Below, piece by piece: positions 17,192 through 25,700 of a stretch of DNA of 64,000 nt (within the stretch, counting starts at the first letter, position 1; each line of letters begins with the position of its first letter). The DNA lies in NCBI GenBank assembly GCA_963614215.1, contig CAVECB010000002.1:42386-106385 (forward strand), given 5' to 3'. The notes under the pieces are model-generated. The model did not search any database. It was not told the origin of the DNA and worked only from the letters and a program-made list of their open reading frames with translations. A program made the position numbers and the translations under genes. The stretch comes from CAVAWX01 sp963614215. GTDB taxonomy: Bacteria; Actinomycetota; Coriobacteriia; Coriobacteriales; QAMH01.

Positions 17192-18466
17192 CTAGGCCTC
17201 CTGTTCCAGCTGCTCGGGGGTGCATATATAGCCCGCGACGGCCGAGGCAGCGGCCACGGCCGGATTCGAGAGCACGACCTCGGACGTGGGGTCGCCCATG
17301 CGCCCGATGAAGTTGCGGTTGCTCGTGGAGATCGAGCGCTCGTGCGCGGCCAGCACACCCATATAGCCGCCCAAACACGGGCCGCAAGTGGGCGTGGAGA
17401 TGGCGCAGTTCGCGTCGAGGAAGATATCCATCAGGCCCTCGTCCATGCACTGGCGCCACACGGCCTGCGTGGCCGGGATGACGATGCAGCGCACGTCCGG
17501 GTCCACCTTGCGGCCGCGCAGCACCTCGGCCGCCTGGCGCATGTCCTCGATGCGCCCGTTCGTGCAGCTGCCAATCACAGACTGGTCGATGTCGATGTCG
17601 TTGCACTCGGCCGCCGGGCGCGTGTTGGAGGGCAGGTGCGGCAGCGAGACCGTCTGGGGGATGTCGGCTGCGTCGATGTGGATGACGCGCTCGTAGACGG
17701 CGTCTTCGTCGGCGTGGTATTCAACGTAAGGCCGCTCGCAGCGCGGATCCACGTAGGCGCGCGTGATGTCGTCCACCTCGAAGATGCCCGCCTTGCCGCC
17801 GGCCTCGATGGCCATGTTCGATATGGTCAGGCGGCTTTCCATGGACAGCTGCGCGATGGCCGTGCCACTAAATTCCATGGCGCGGTAGAGGGCGCCGTCC
17901 ACGCCGATCTGGCCGATGATGTGCAAGATGACGTCCTTGCCCACGACGCCCGGCGCAAACTGCCCGTCGATGACGAACTTGATGGTGGGCGGCACTTTGA
18001 ACCAGGCGCGCCCCGTGGCAAAGCCCACGCCCACGTCCGTCGAGCCCATGCCGGTGGACAAGGCCCCGAGCGCGCCGTAGGTGCAGGTGTGCGAGTCGGC
18101 GCCGATGGTGAGGTCGCCCGGCACGACGACGCCTTGCTCGGGCAAGAGCGCGTGCTCGACGCCCATGACGCCCACCTCGTAGTAGTGCGTCAGCTTTTGC
18201 TCGCGGGCAAACTCGCGGGTCTTTTTGGCCTGCTCGGCCGACTTGATGTCTTTGTTGGGCGTGTAATGGTCGGGCACGAGCACTACTTTTTCCGGATCGA
18301 ACACCGTGTCCGAAATCTGGCGGCACACGTCGATGGCGATGGGTGCCGTGATGTCGTTGGCGTGCACGATGTCGAGGTCGCACTCGACCAGCTGGCCGGG
18401 CTCGACCTCGTCGAGGTGCGCGTGCGCGGCAAGGATCTTCTCCGCGACGGTCATGGGACGTGTCAT
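17192..18466 (-). CDS. leuC: 3-isopropylmalate dehydratase large subunit
   Basis: A 424-residue aconitase-superfamily protein that carries the [4Fe-4S] cluster of isopropylmalate isomerase. The three cluster cysteines lie in the usual places: one in the SVIGSCTNGR strand, and two in CAISTPTCGPCLGGYMG. GADSHTCTYGALGA is the substrate-binding loop. Length matches the shorter LeuC class paired with the 164-aa LeuD. The start ATG overlaps the last copy of a 30-bp duplication of the thrS 3' end, which supplies its weak GCAGGTG ribosome-binding site. Probably cotranscribed with thrS upstream and leuD and leuB downstream. Confidence 0.95.
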   Translation of the reverse strand: MTRPMTVAEKILAAHAHLDEVEPGQLVECDLDIVHANDITAPIAIDVCRQISDTVFDPEKVVLVPDHYTPNKDIKSAEQAKKTREFAREQKLTHYYEVGVMGVEHALLPEQGVVVPGDLTIGADSHTCTYGALGALSTGMGSTDVGVGFATGRAWFKVPPTIKFVIDGQFAPGVVGKDVILHIIGQIGVDGALYRAMEFSGTAIAQLSMESRLTISNMAIEAGGKAGIFEVDDITRAYVDPRCERPYVEYHADEDAVYERVIHIDAADIPQTVSLPHLPSNTRPAAECNDIDIDQSVIGSCTNGRIEDMRQAAEVLRGRKVDPDVRCIVIPATQAVWRQCMDEGLMDIFLDANCAISTPTCGPCLGGYMGVLAAHERSISTSNRNFIGRMGDPTSEVVLSNPAVAAASAVAGYICTPEQLEQEA

Positions 18467-18520
18467 GTTCTACACCTGCACTTTCTGCAATGTCATAGCC
18501 TACACCTGCGCCTTTCGCAA
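18461..18520. repeat. 30-bp tandem duplication at the thrS-leuC junction
   Basis: 18491-18520 (the thrS 3' end) and 18461-18490 are imperfect direct copies; both contain CTACACCTGC and end GCAA. On the coding strand the second copy contains an 8-codon ORF ending in GTGCAGGTGTAG, like the end of thrS, placed directly before the leuC ATG. Confidence 0.7.
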
Positions 18521-20428
18521 TATGTCGGCAAAAGCCTCGACGGACATGGCGCCCAAGTCGCCCTCGTGGCGCTCGCGCACGGCCACCTCGCCGGCCTCCA
18601 CCTCCTTGTCGCCCAAGACGAGCATGTAAGGAATCTTTTGCTGCTGGGCCTTGGCAATCTTTACCCGCATGGGCTCGTTTTGGCCGTAAATCTCGACACG
18701 GCCGCCCGCCTCGCGCAAACGCGCCTGCAGCTCGCGCGCCGGCTGCTCGTGTCTATCGGCGATGGGGATGATGGCGGCCTGTACGGGGGCAAGCCACAGC
18801 GGCAAATTGCCCGTCGTGTGCTCGATAAGGATGCCGAGGAAGCGCTCGATGGAGCCGAAGAGCGCGCGATGCAGCATCCACGGACGCTCGGAGCTGTTCT
18901 CCGCTGTGCGGTAGACAATGTCGAAGCGCTCGGGCAGGTTGAAGTCCACCTGCACGGTCGAGCATTGCCACCAGCGGCCGATGGCGTCTTTGACCTTGAT
19001 GTCGATTTTCGGCCCGTAAAAGGCGCCGTCGCCTTCGTTGATCTCGTAGGGGATGCCGCGCCGCTCGATGGCCTGGCGCAAAAAGCTCTCGGCCTTCTCC
19101 CACATATCGTCGGTGCCGATGGACTTCTCTGGGCGCGTCGATATCTCGGCGGCGTACTCGAAGCCGAACTCGCCCATGATGTGGTCGGCCAGATCGAGGA
19201 TGGCGCACACCTCGTCGACCACCTGGTCTTCACGGCAAAACACATGCGCGTCGTCTTGGGTGAACCCGCGCGCGCGCATCAGGCCGTGCACCGCGCCGGA
19301 CAGCTCGTGGCGATACACCGTGCCGAACTCGAAGTAGCGTATGGGCATCTCGCGGTAGCTGTGGATGTCGTTTTTGTACAAGATGACGTGCCCGGGGCAG
19401 TTCATAGGCTTGACCCCGTACTCGGTGGCAGTCGGGTTGTCCTCGGAACCCTCGTTGATGTTGAAGAAGTACATGTTGTCGCGGTAGTAGCCGTAGTGAC
19501 CAGAGGTCTTCCACACGTCGGCCTTGTAGATGTGCGGGGTGATGACCTCCTCGTAGCCGCGGCGGTACAGCTCGCGGCGCAGCCACTCCTGCAGCAGGCG
19601 GATGACGCGCGCGCCAGCCGGCAGATACAACGGCAGGCCAACGCCGGCCCGATCGTCCATCATGTAAATGCCCAGCTCGCGGCCGAGCTTGCGGTGGTCG
19701 CGTTTTTCGGCCTCCTCCAGACGCGTGAGGTAGGCCTTCAGGTCCTTCTTGGAAAACCACGCGGTGCCGTAGATGCGCTGGAGCATCTCGCGCTCGCTGT
19801 CGCCGCGCCAGTAGGCGCCCGCCACCTTCATCAGCTTGAAGGCCTTGGCATCAATCATGCCCGCGCGCGCAACGTGCGGACCGGAGCACAGGTCCACGAA
19901 GTCGCCATGGCGATAGACGGTGATGGCGGTGTCGTCGTCGAAGTCGTCGATGTGCTCGAGCTTGAAGCGCTGGTCCTTGAAAATCTCCTTGGCCTGCGCG
20001 CGCGTGACGACCTCGCGCACGAACGGCTCGTCTTTGGCGACGATCTCGCGCATCTTGGCCTCGATGGCCTCGAAGTCGTCTTGGTTCACGGGGCGCGACA
20101 GCTCGAAATCGTAGAAGAAGCCGTCGTCGGTCTGCGGGCCGAAGGCAATTTGCGCGCCCGAAAAGAGGCTTTGCACGGCCTCGGCCATGATATGCGCGCA
20201 GCTGTGGCGCATGATACCTAGGCCTTCAGGCGAGCGGCTCGTGATGATCTCGATGGCGTCGCCGTCTTCGAGCGTGGCCGCAAGGTCGGCAAACTCGCCG
20301 TTTACCTTGCCCGCGAGAGCCGCTTTGGCAAGGCCTGCCCCGATAGAGGCGGCGGCATCTGCTAGCGTCGCGCCCTGTTCCAGCTCGCGCTTGGACCCGT
20401 CCGGCAGTACAACTTCGATGGTGCTCAT
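18500..20428 (-). CDS. thrS: Threonyl-tRNA synthetase
   Basis: A 642-residue class II synthetase in the standard order: an N-terminal TGS domain, an editing domain containing HSCAHI, the catalytic core, and an anticodon-binding domain at the end. The core shows the zinc cysteine in MKPMNCPGH, motif 2 with RYFEFGTVYRHELSG, and the further zinc histidines in the usual segments. Motif 3 is the GSIERFLGILIEH segment. AAAGGAAG lies 6 nt before the ATG. The leader carries two anticodon-arm-like stem-loops that probably bind ThrRS itself. leuCDB follow closely. Confidence 0.97.
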   Translation of the reverse strand: MSTIEVVLPDGSKRELEQGATLADAAASIGAGLAKAALAGKVNGEFADLAATLEDGDAIEIITSRSPEGLGIMRHSCAHIMAEAVQSLFSGAQIAFGPQTDDGFFYDFELSRPVNQDDFEAIEAKMREIVAKDEPFVREVVTRAQAKEIFKDQRFKLEHIDDFDDDTAITVYRHGDFVDLCSGPHVARAGMIDAKAFKLMKVAGAYWRGDSEREMLQRIYGTAWFSKKDLKAYLTRLEEAEKRDHRKLGRELGIYMMDDRAGVGLPLYLPAGARVIRLLQEWLRRELYRRGYEEVITPHIYKADVWKTSGHYGYYRDNMYFFNINEGSEDNPTATEYGVKPMNCPGHVILYKNDIHSYREMPIRYFEFGTVYRHELSGAVHGLMRARGFTQDDAHVFCREDQVVDEVCAILDLADHIMGEFGFEYAAEISTRPEKSIGTDDMWEKAESFLRQAIERRGIPYEINEGDGAFYGPKIDIKVKDAIGRWWQCSTVQVDFNLPERFDIVYRTAENSSERPWMLHRALFGSIERFLGILIEHTTGNLPLWLAPVQAAIIPIADRHEQPARELQARLREAGGRVEIYGQNEPMRVKIAKAQQQKIPYMLVLGDKEVEAGEVAVRERHEGDLGAMSVEAFADILRKAQV

Positions 20429-20449
20429 AGTGCTTCCTTTCCGCCCTGC

Positions 20450-20501
20450 CTCGGCTACAAACCGAGTGGGACTTTTCCTAGCGGCTCGGCCACAAACCGA
20501 G
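20450..20501 (-). promoter_or_regulatory. thrS leader: two stem-loops mimicking the tRNA-Thr(UGU) anticodon arm
   Basis: On the minus strand two hairpins have identical 5-bp stems (CTCGG/CCGAG) and 7-nt loops. The distal loop is UUUGUGG (20485-20501) and the proximal is UUUGUAG (20450-20466), 18 nt apart. Aligned as tRNA positions 32-38, each has U33 and the anticodon UGU at 34-36, which reads threonine codon ACA; the proximal loop also has A37. Weaker outer pairs (AGC/GCU and CCC/GGG) extend both. The proximal hairpin ends 21 nt before the ATG. This parallels the E. coli thrS operator, where ThrRS binds two anticodon-like arms and blocks ribosome entry. Confidence 0.75.
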
Positions 20502-20566
20502 TCTGCTGCCTGAAACGCCGCGACGGGGGCGGGTGAAGCCTTCGCGCGCGGCGCGTAAAACCGTGG

Positions 20567-21223
20567 TTATTTGGACGTGCGCGCCTTGGACTGGGCAGAA
20601 GAGGCGCCCGCGGGCTTTTTCGCCTGGCGCGAGCCCCCTTTGCGCCCGCCAGCCGCACCCTGCGACGCGCCTTGGCCGCCAGACGAGGAGGCACCAGACG
20701 ACGGGTGCTTTTTCGTCGACGTTGAAGACGGGGCCTTCTTTGCAGGTGCCTTCTGGGCATGCGAGGAGCCGCCGCGCTGGGCGGGCGGGGTAGCGGCGCC
20801 CACGGGCTGCGTGCAATACGGGCACATGGTCCAGGCGGGGTCGAGGGTGCGGCCGCAGCGCGTGCAGCGATTGCGCAGCTGGTGGTGGCAGCACGGGCAG
20901 ACGACGAAATCTTTTTGGGAAGGATAGCCGCAGTGCGGGCAGTCCGAATATTCGTCGAGCTGGCGCTGGAGCAGATCGAGCTGCATGTACTGCTCGTCGC
21001 GGTCGAGAACCGTCATGGGCGGGCGCAGCAGGCAGTAGGCCACAAGACCTGCCACCGGGATGATGGCGATGACGGCCCACATGACGGCCGGCGCATTGCG
21101 CTCGCGCGCGTCGCGGAAGACCCAAACGATGCAGAGCAGGTAGAGCATGATGACGACGATGGTGACGACCGCCAAGGCGATCTGCACCGGAAGGCTGAAC
21201 ATCTGGGTGAGTATCTCGCTCAT
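20567..21223 (-). CDS. Membrane-anchored double zinc-ribbon protein
   Basis: A 218-residue protein. Two hydrophobic helices (about residues 9-32 and 43-62) are joined by a short charged turn, and the N-terminus has a cardiolipin-synthase-like PLDc_N look. Two CxxC pairs form each zinc ribbon: CPHC with CPCC, then CTRC with CPYC. The C-terminal 80 residues are low-complexity, rich in Ala, Ser, Lys and Gly. The ribbons should face the cytoplasm. The start MSEILTQ is chosen because AAGGGG lies 6 nt upstream. It sits between folC and thrS. The function is unknown; double zinc ribbons often scaffold protein or RNA interactions. Confidence 0.75.
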   Translation of the reverse strand: MSEILTQMFSLPVQIALAVVTIVVIMLYLLCIVWVFRDARERNAPAVMWAVIAIIPVAGLVAYCLLRPPMTVLDRDEQYMQLDLLQRQLDEYSDCPHCGYPSQKDFVVCPCCHHQLRNRCTRCGRTLDPAWTMCPYCTQPVGAATPPAQRGGSSHAQKAPAKKAPSSTSTKKHPSSGASSSGGQGASQGAAGGRKGGSRQAKKPAGASSAQSKARTSK

Positions 21224-21310
21224 CGAAACCCCTTGTTTCACGTTGTTCGCTGTTGCATGCCGCGCGCGGGCGCGGTTCCGCGAAATTCTAGCACCAAACA
21301 CGCGCGGCAA

Positions 21311-22654
21311 CTACGCGCACACAAGACGCTTCACCTCGCCTGCAACGGTGATGGAGCCGGTGGCGAGTACGGGCGTGTCCGCGAGCATCGAAAGCGCGGC
21401 TACGATGTCGGGCGCCTCGGTGGGCATGCGGCCCGTTTCGGCAGCGACGAGGGCGGCAAGCTCGTGCGGGCAAAGCGAGCGCGGCGAGGAGCTGCGCGTG
21501 ACCACGATATCGGTGAACAGCGGCGCAAGCTCGTGCACGATGCCGGCGGCGTCCTTGTCTGCGAGTATGCCGAGCAGCAGCGTCGGCATGGGGGGCTTGA
21601 AGCGGGCGACCAGCTCTTTTGCAAGCACAGCAGCGGATTGGGGGTTGTGCGCCGCGTCGATAACGAGGAGCGGGTCTTCGCGCAGGCACTCGAAGCGCCC
21701 CGGGATAGAAAGGCCGCAAAGCGCGCGCGAGACCTGCGGCAACGCAGCGATTGAAATCCCGAAAAACGCCTGCGCCGCCTTCAGCGCCGTCGCGATGTTG
21801 GGGCGCTGGTAGGACGGAAACGACGAGGCGGCGCCCGGGTCGGCGAGCAGCCTTAAGTCGGCGGGACAGGCATCCATCACGGGGGCGTCCACCTCGCGGG
21901 CGCGGGCTGCAAACAGCTCGCGGCAGGCGATGCCGTCTGCAAGCACGGCCACAGAGCCCGGTTTGATGATGGCCGCCTTTTCTGCCGCGATCTGCTCTAC
22001 GGTGTCGCCTAGGACACGCGTATGGTCGAGACCCACCCCCGTCAGCACGGCGACGGCCGGGTCTGCCACGCTCGTCGCGTCCCACCTGCCCCCAAGACCA
22101 CATTCGAGCACGGCGGCGCCGACGCCTTCCTCGGCAAACCACCACAGGGCCGCCGCCGTCAAAAGCTCGAACTCTGTCGGGGCGACACTACAGCTCTTCC
22201 CTGCCGCCACGGCCGCGTCGATGGCCTCGGCAAAAGCGATATCTGAAATCGCGCGCACGTGCCCGTCGCTGCCCTCGAAGATTTTCATACGCTCGTTGTA
22301 GCAGGTAAGCCCAGGCGAGGTATAAAGGCCAACCTTCGCGGGCGCCTCGAGGAGCGTGCCCGCGCCGGACAAGGGCGCACCGGACAGACCTGCGCCCCCT
22401 TCACCGCAACACGCATCCGCGCACGCCTGCACAAGCGCAGCCGTCATATGCGCCGTCGAGGTCTTGCCGTTCGTGCCCGCCACCTGCAGGCACGCATAGC
22501 TTTTCTGCGGGTCGCCCATGTATGCGCACATGCGCGTGATGGGGTCCAACGACAAGTCCATGCCAAAGCGCAGCGCCTCGCGCAAGGTCGCGCATGCCCG
22601 CTCGTAATCCAAGTTCGCCTGCAACCCCGCGCGCTCCTTTTTCGCTTGCCGCAA
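21311..22654 (-). CDS. folC: Folylpolyglutamate synthase / dihydrofolate synthase
   Basis: A 447-residue Mur-ligase-family enzyme that adds glutamate to dihydropteroate and folates. Visible are the P-loop GTNGKTSTAH, the Mg-binding region with GLDHTRVLGDT followed by IAAEKAAIIKPG, and the C-terminal domain motif VIDAAHNPQSAAVLAKEL. Whether it is bifunctional or only a polyglutamylase cannot be told from motifs alone. The start appears to be TTG at 22654 after GGGGCGGGGAC; no better ATG is nearby. It lies 73 bp downstream of the large activase gene, in the same direction. Confidence 0.93.
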   Translation of the reverse strand: MRQAKKERAGLQANLDYERACATLREALRFGMDLSLDPITRMCAYMGDPQKSYACLQVAGTNGKTSTAHMTAALVQACADACCGEGGAGLSGAPLSGAGTLLEAPAKVGLYTSPGLTCYNERMKIFEGSDGHVRAISDIAFAEAIDAAVAAGKSCSVAPTEFELLTAAALWWFAEEGVGAAVLECGLGGRWDATSVADPAVAVLTGVGLDHTRVLGDTVEQIAAEKAAIIKPGSVAVLADGIACRELFAARAREVDAPVMDACPADLRLLADPGAASSFPSYQRPNIATALKAAQAFFGISIAALPQVSRALCGLSIPGRFECLREDPLLVIDAAHNPQSAAVLAKELVARFKPPMPTLLLGILADKDAAGIVHELAPLFTDIVVTRSSSPRSLCPHELAALVAAETGRMPTEAPDIVAALSMLADTPVLATGSITVAGEVKRLVCA

Positions 22655-22727
22655 GTCCCCGCCCCTTAAAGGAAAAAACCCGTCTCTGTCTTCGGTGTGG
22701 CATCTTAGCGCAGCAGGCGCACAGACC

Positions 22728-25700
22728 TCACGGACGCAAGCCCGCCTTCTCTATGGCGCTTTGCACGACGAGGAGGACGCGGTTTTCCAGGTTCACCTCG
22801 CTTGCGCCGGCATCATAGTCGAGCACGGACAAGGCAATGTCTGGGTGCAGGCGCTGCATGCGCCGCAGGGCGCCCCGCGCGAACACGTGCGCCCCGAGGC
22901 AGCCGAAGCACGCGACGCATATGACGTCGTGCACGTCGCAGTCCTCGAAGAAGTCCATCTCCGGTGCCAGGAAATCCTTCTCGCAGGTGATGTCGCACAA
23001 AGGCGGCATCACCACCCGGCAGCCCGCCTCCTCGATGCGCTCCAAGACTTTCTTGGTGAAAAGGGCGTTCATCAAGACGGGGGCGTTGCCGGCGATGCCG
23101 ATTGCCGGACGCGCGGGGCCTGCGGGGCTTGCACAAGGCGCAGGGGACACGGCCGGCGGCGGGCACAAGCCGCGCAACTCGGCGGTGGAAAACCCGACGA
23201 GGCGCACATGCGGATGGCCGGCGCGGGCGAGTGCACGCAAGAGCAGTTCGGGCAGCACCGCCTGCCGGCAGTCGTGGCACAGCTCGGGTGCGAGCAGGGC
23301 GGGCGGGCGGGCGGCGCCTGCCCATGCGGCAAGTGCACGAGCGTAATGCCCCACAAGGGCCACGGCGACGCTGCAGGCGTCGTTGTCGACAAGCGCGAGG
23401 CCTGCCGCCATGTCCGCTTCGTCTAGCTCGGGCAAAAGCTTTACGGTGAATCCGCGCCTCTCCATGAGGCAGGCGACCTCTTTACTCAGCCCGCCGAAGA
23501 CGCCGGGCACAAGCAAGATTTCAGTTGCGGGCGCGTCTTGTGGCGCAGACAGAGCGCCACAAGGCCGCAAGGCCGGGCCGGCAAGCGCGGCGGCAAACGC
23601 CCCGGCAGACGACGGCACGGGCAGGGGCGGGCAGGCATCCGAGGTGCCCGAGGTGCCCGCAACATCCGTTGCATCCACCTCTTCCCCCGCCGGGGCCTGC
23701 GGTTTTTCGCGGCGGGCGCGGGCGGCGTAGGCAAGAGAGCGCAGGCGTATGCGCACCGCGGCAAGGTCCGATATCTGGTCGAGCTTTATCTCGGCAAAAG
23801 GGCGCCCGGCGGCCCGCAGCTCCTCGTGCAGCTCGTCGGCGCGCATCGCGTCGATGCCGCAGCCAAAGGAGCGCAACACCACGAGCTGCGCATCCGAGTG
23901 CGCGGTACGCACGGTGTGCGGGTCGAGAACGTCGGCCAAGACGACGGCATAGCCCATCTGTCCCAGTAGCTCGTCGATGCCATGGTTGATGCCGGGGTCG
24001 GCGTGGTAGGGATGCCCCGCGAGTACGGCGACGGGAAACTCCCCCGCCTCCGCACGTGCGAGGATGTCGGTGCTGCGAGAGGCCAGCTCGTCGAAAAACG
24101 CGCGATAGGCCGCCTGTCCGCGCAGGTAGGCCGCCTGCAACTCGTCGGCACCCACGACAAGGCCGGCACCTGCAAGCGAGGTGCGCAACGGCTCTGCCGC
24201 CTCGTCCCACGTGCGCATGCCCGACAAGACGGGCGCCGCCAGCTTCACCCCGGAAAAGACGTCGGCATCCATGTTGCGGCCGAGCATTGTGCCCGCGTGC
24301 TCGACGAGCGGGCATTCCACAAGGGCGTCCGGCACCGCGTCGCCCAAAAGCGCCGCGCGCGCGAAGGCAGACCCCATATCCGGCACGAAGAGCAGCTCCG
24401 CGCCGCGGCGCACGAGCTCTGCGGCGTGGGTGAAGAGCAGCTTGGACGGATAGCAAGCGCCCTCGACGGCAATCGCGCCCATGTGCCTGCGGTAGAGGCC
24501 CTCGTCTGTGGAGGCGCCCGCGACAAGCGAGACACCCAGTGCCTCGAAAAAAGCGGCCCAAAAAGGGTAACTCTCGTAGAGCGCAAGCGCCTTCGGGATG
24601 CCGACAACCGGGCGCCGTTCGGATGCAGCGCACGCGCCGCCCGCGTCCCTTGCTGTAGTGTCGCCCTCTCCCGCGCCCGCCGCGCCCCTTGCCGCAGCGC
24701 CGCGCCCTCCCGCATCCTCGCGACCCTTCGCGTCGCAGCAGGCGATGAGGGCGTTTTTCACCTTCACCATATCGGGCGGCACCTGCCGTGCCTGTCCGGC
24801 CGCCGACAGCGCCTGGCCAAACGAAGACGCGCCCGATACGCGCGCGCCCTTCTCGCAGCGGTTGCCCGTCACAAAGATACGCTCCTTGCCACGTCCGTAG
24901 CCGTCTGCAGCCGGTAGGGAAAAGCGCGACACCATGAGCTTGCAGCGGTTCGCGCACGCCTCGCACCTTTGGCTGCGGCGCACGATGCGCAACGCGGCCA
25001 GCTCCTGCGGCCCAAGCAGACCCGAGCGCGCCTGCCCCGCCCCATCCGGGTCTGCCTCGCGCGCCGCAACATGCGCGTCGCGTGCCAGCAGGGCCGCGCC
25101 CCACGCGCCCATCAGCTCCGGGCGGTCCGGACGCGCGACCTCCACGCCGCATTCCAGCTCGAAGGCCCGCAACAGCGCGTCGTTGGCAAAAGCCCCGCCC
25201 TGCACCATCACACGCGTGCCAGCGTTCGGAAAACCAGGGCGGCGCACAACCTTGAACAGGGCGTTTCTCGCGCACGCCCACACGACGCCTGCCGCCATGT
25301 CCGCGCGCGAGACCCCCTCTTTTTGCGCATGCTTTACCCGCGACTCCATGAAGGTCGTGCAACGGCATCCCAAGTCCACGGGATGCGCGGCAAACAGCGC
25401 TTCGCTCGAAAACGCCTCCTTCGTACAGCGCATGGACCGCGCGATGGCATCGAAAAGCGAGCCGCAGCCCGAGCTGCACGCCTCGTTCAAGACGATGTCG
25501 TCGATCTGGCCGTCGCGCACGTAGAAGCACTTGATGTCCTGGCCGCCTATGTCCATGAGGAAGTCGAGCCCAGGGTCTAGCTCCAGGGCGGCCCGCAGGT
25601 GTGCGACCGTCTCGACCTCGCCATCGTCGACGCCAAAGGCCGCTCGACAGAAATCCTCGCCGTAGCCCACGATGCACGCGCGACGCACGACCTTGCGCGG

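Noticed and set aside
17342..20221. Open frame of about 959 codons antisense to leuC and thrS
   Set aside because: It spans two well-conserved genes on the other strand, has no ribosome-binding site, and its composition is that of a shadow frame.
20450..20501. Degenerate tRNA-Thr genes
   Set aside because: Only anticodon-arm-like elements are present. There is no D arm, T arm or acceptor stem around either hairpin.
20429..20566. T-box riboswitch before thrS
   Set aside because: I found no T-box sequence or antiterminator pair; the two small hairpins with UGU loops fit a protein-binding operator better.
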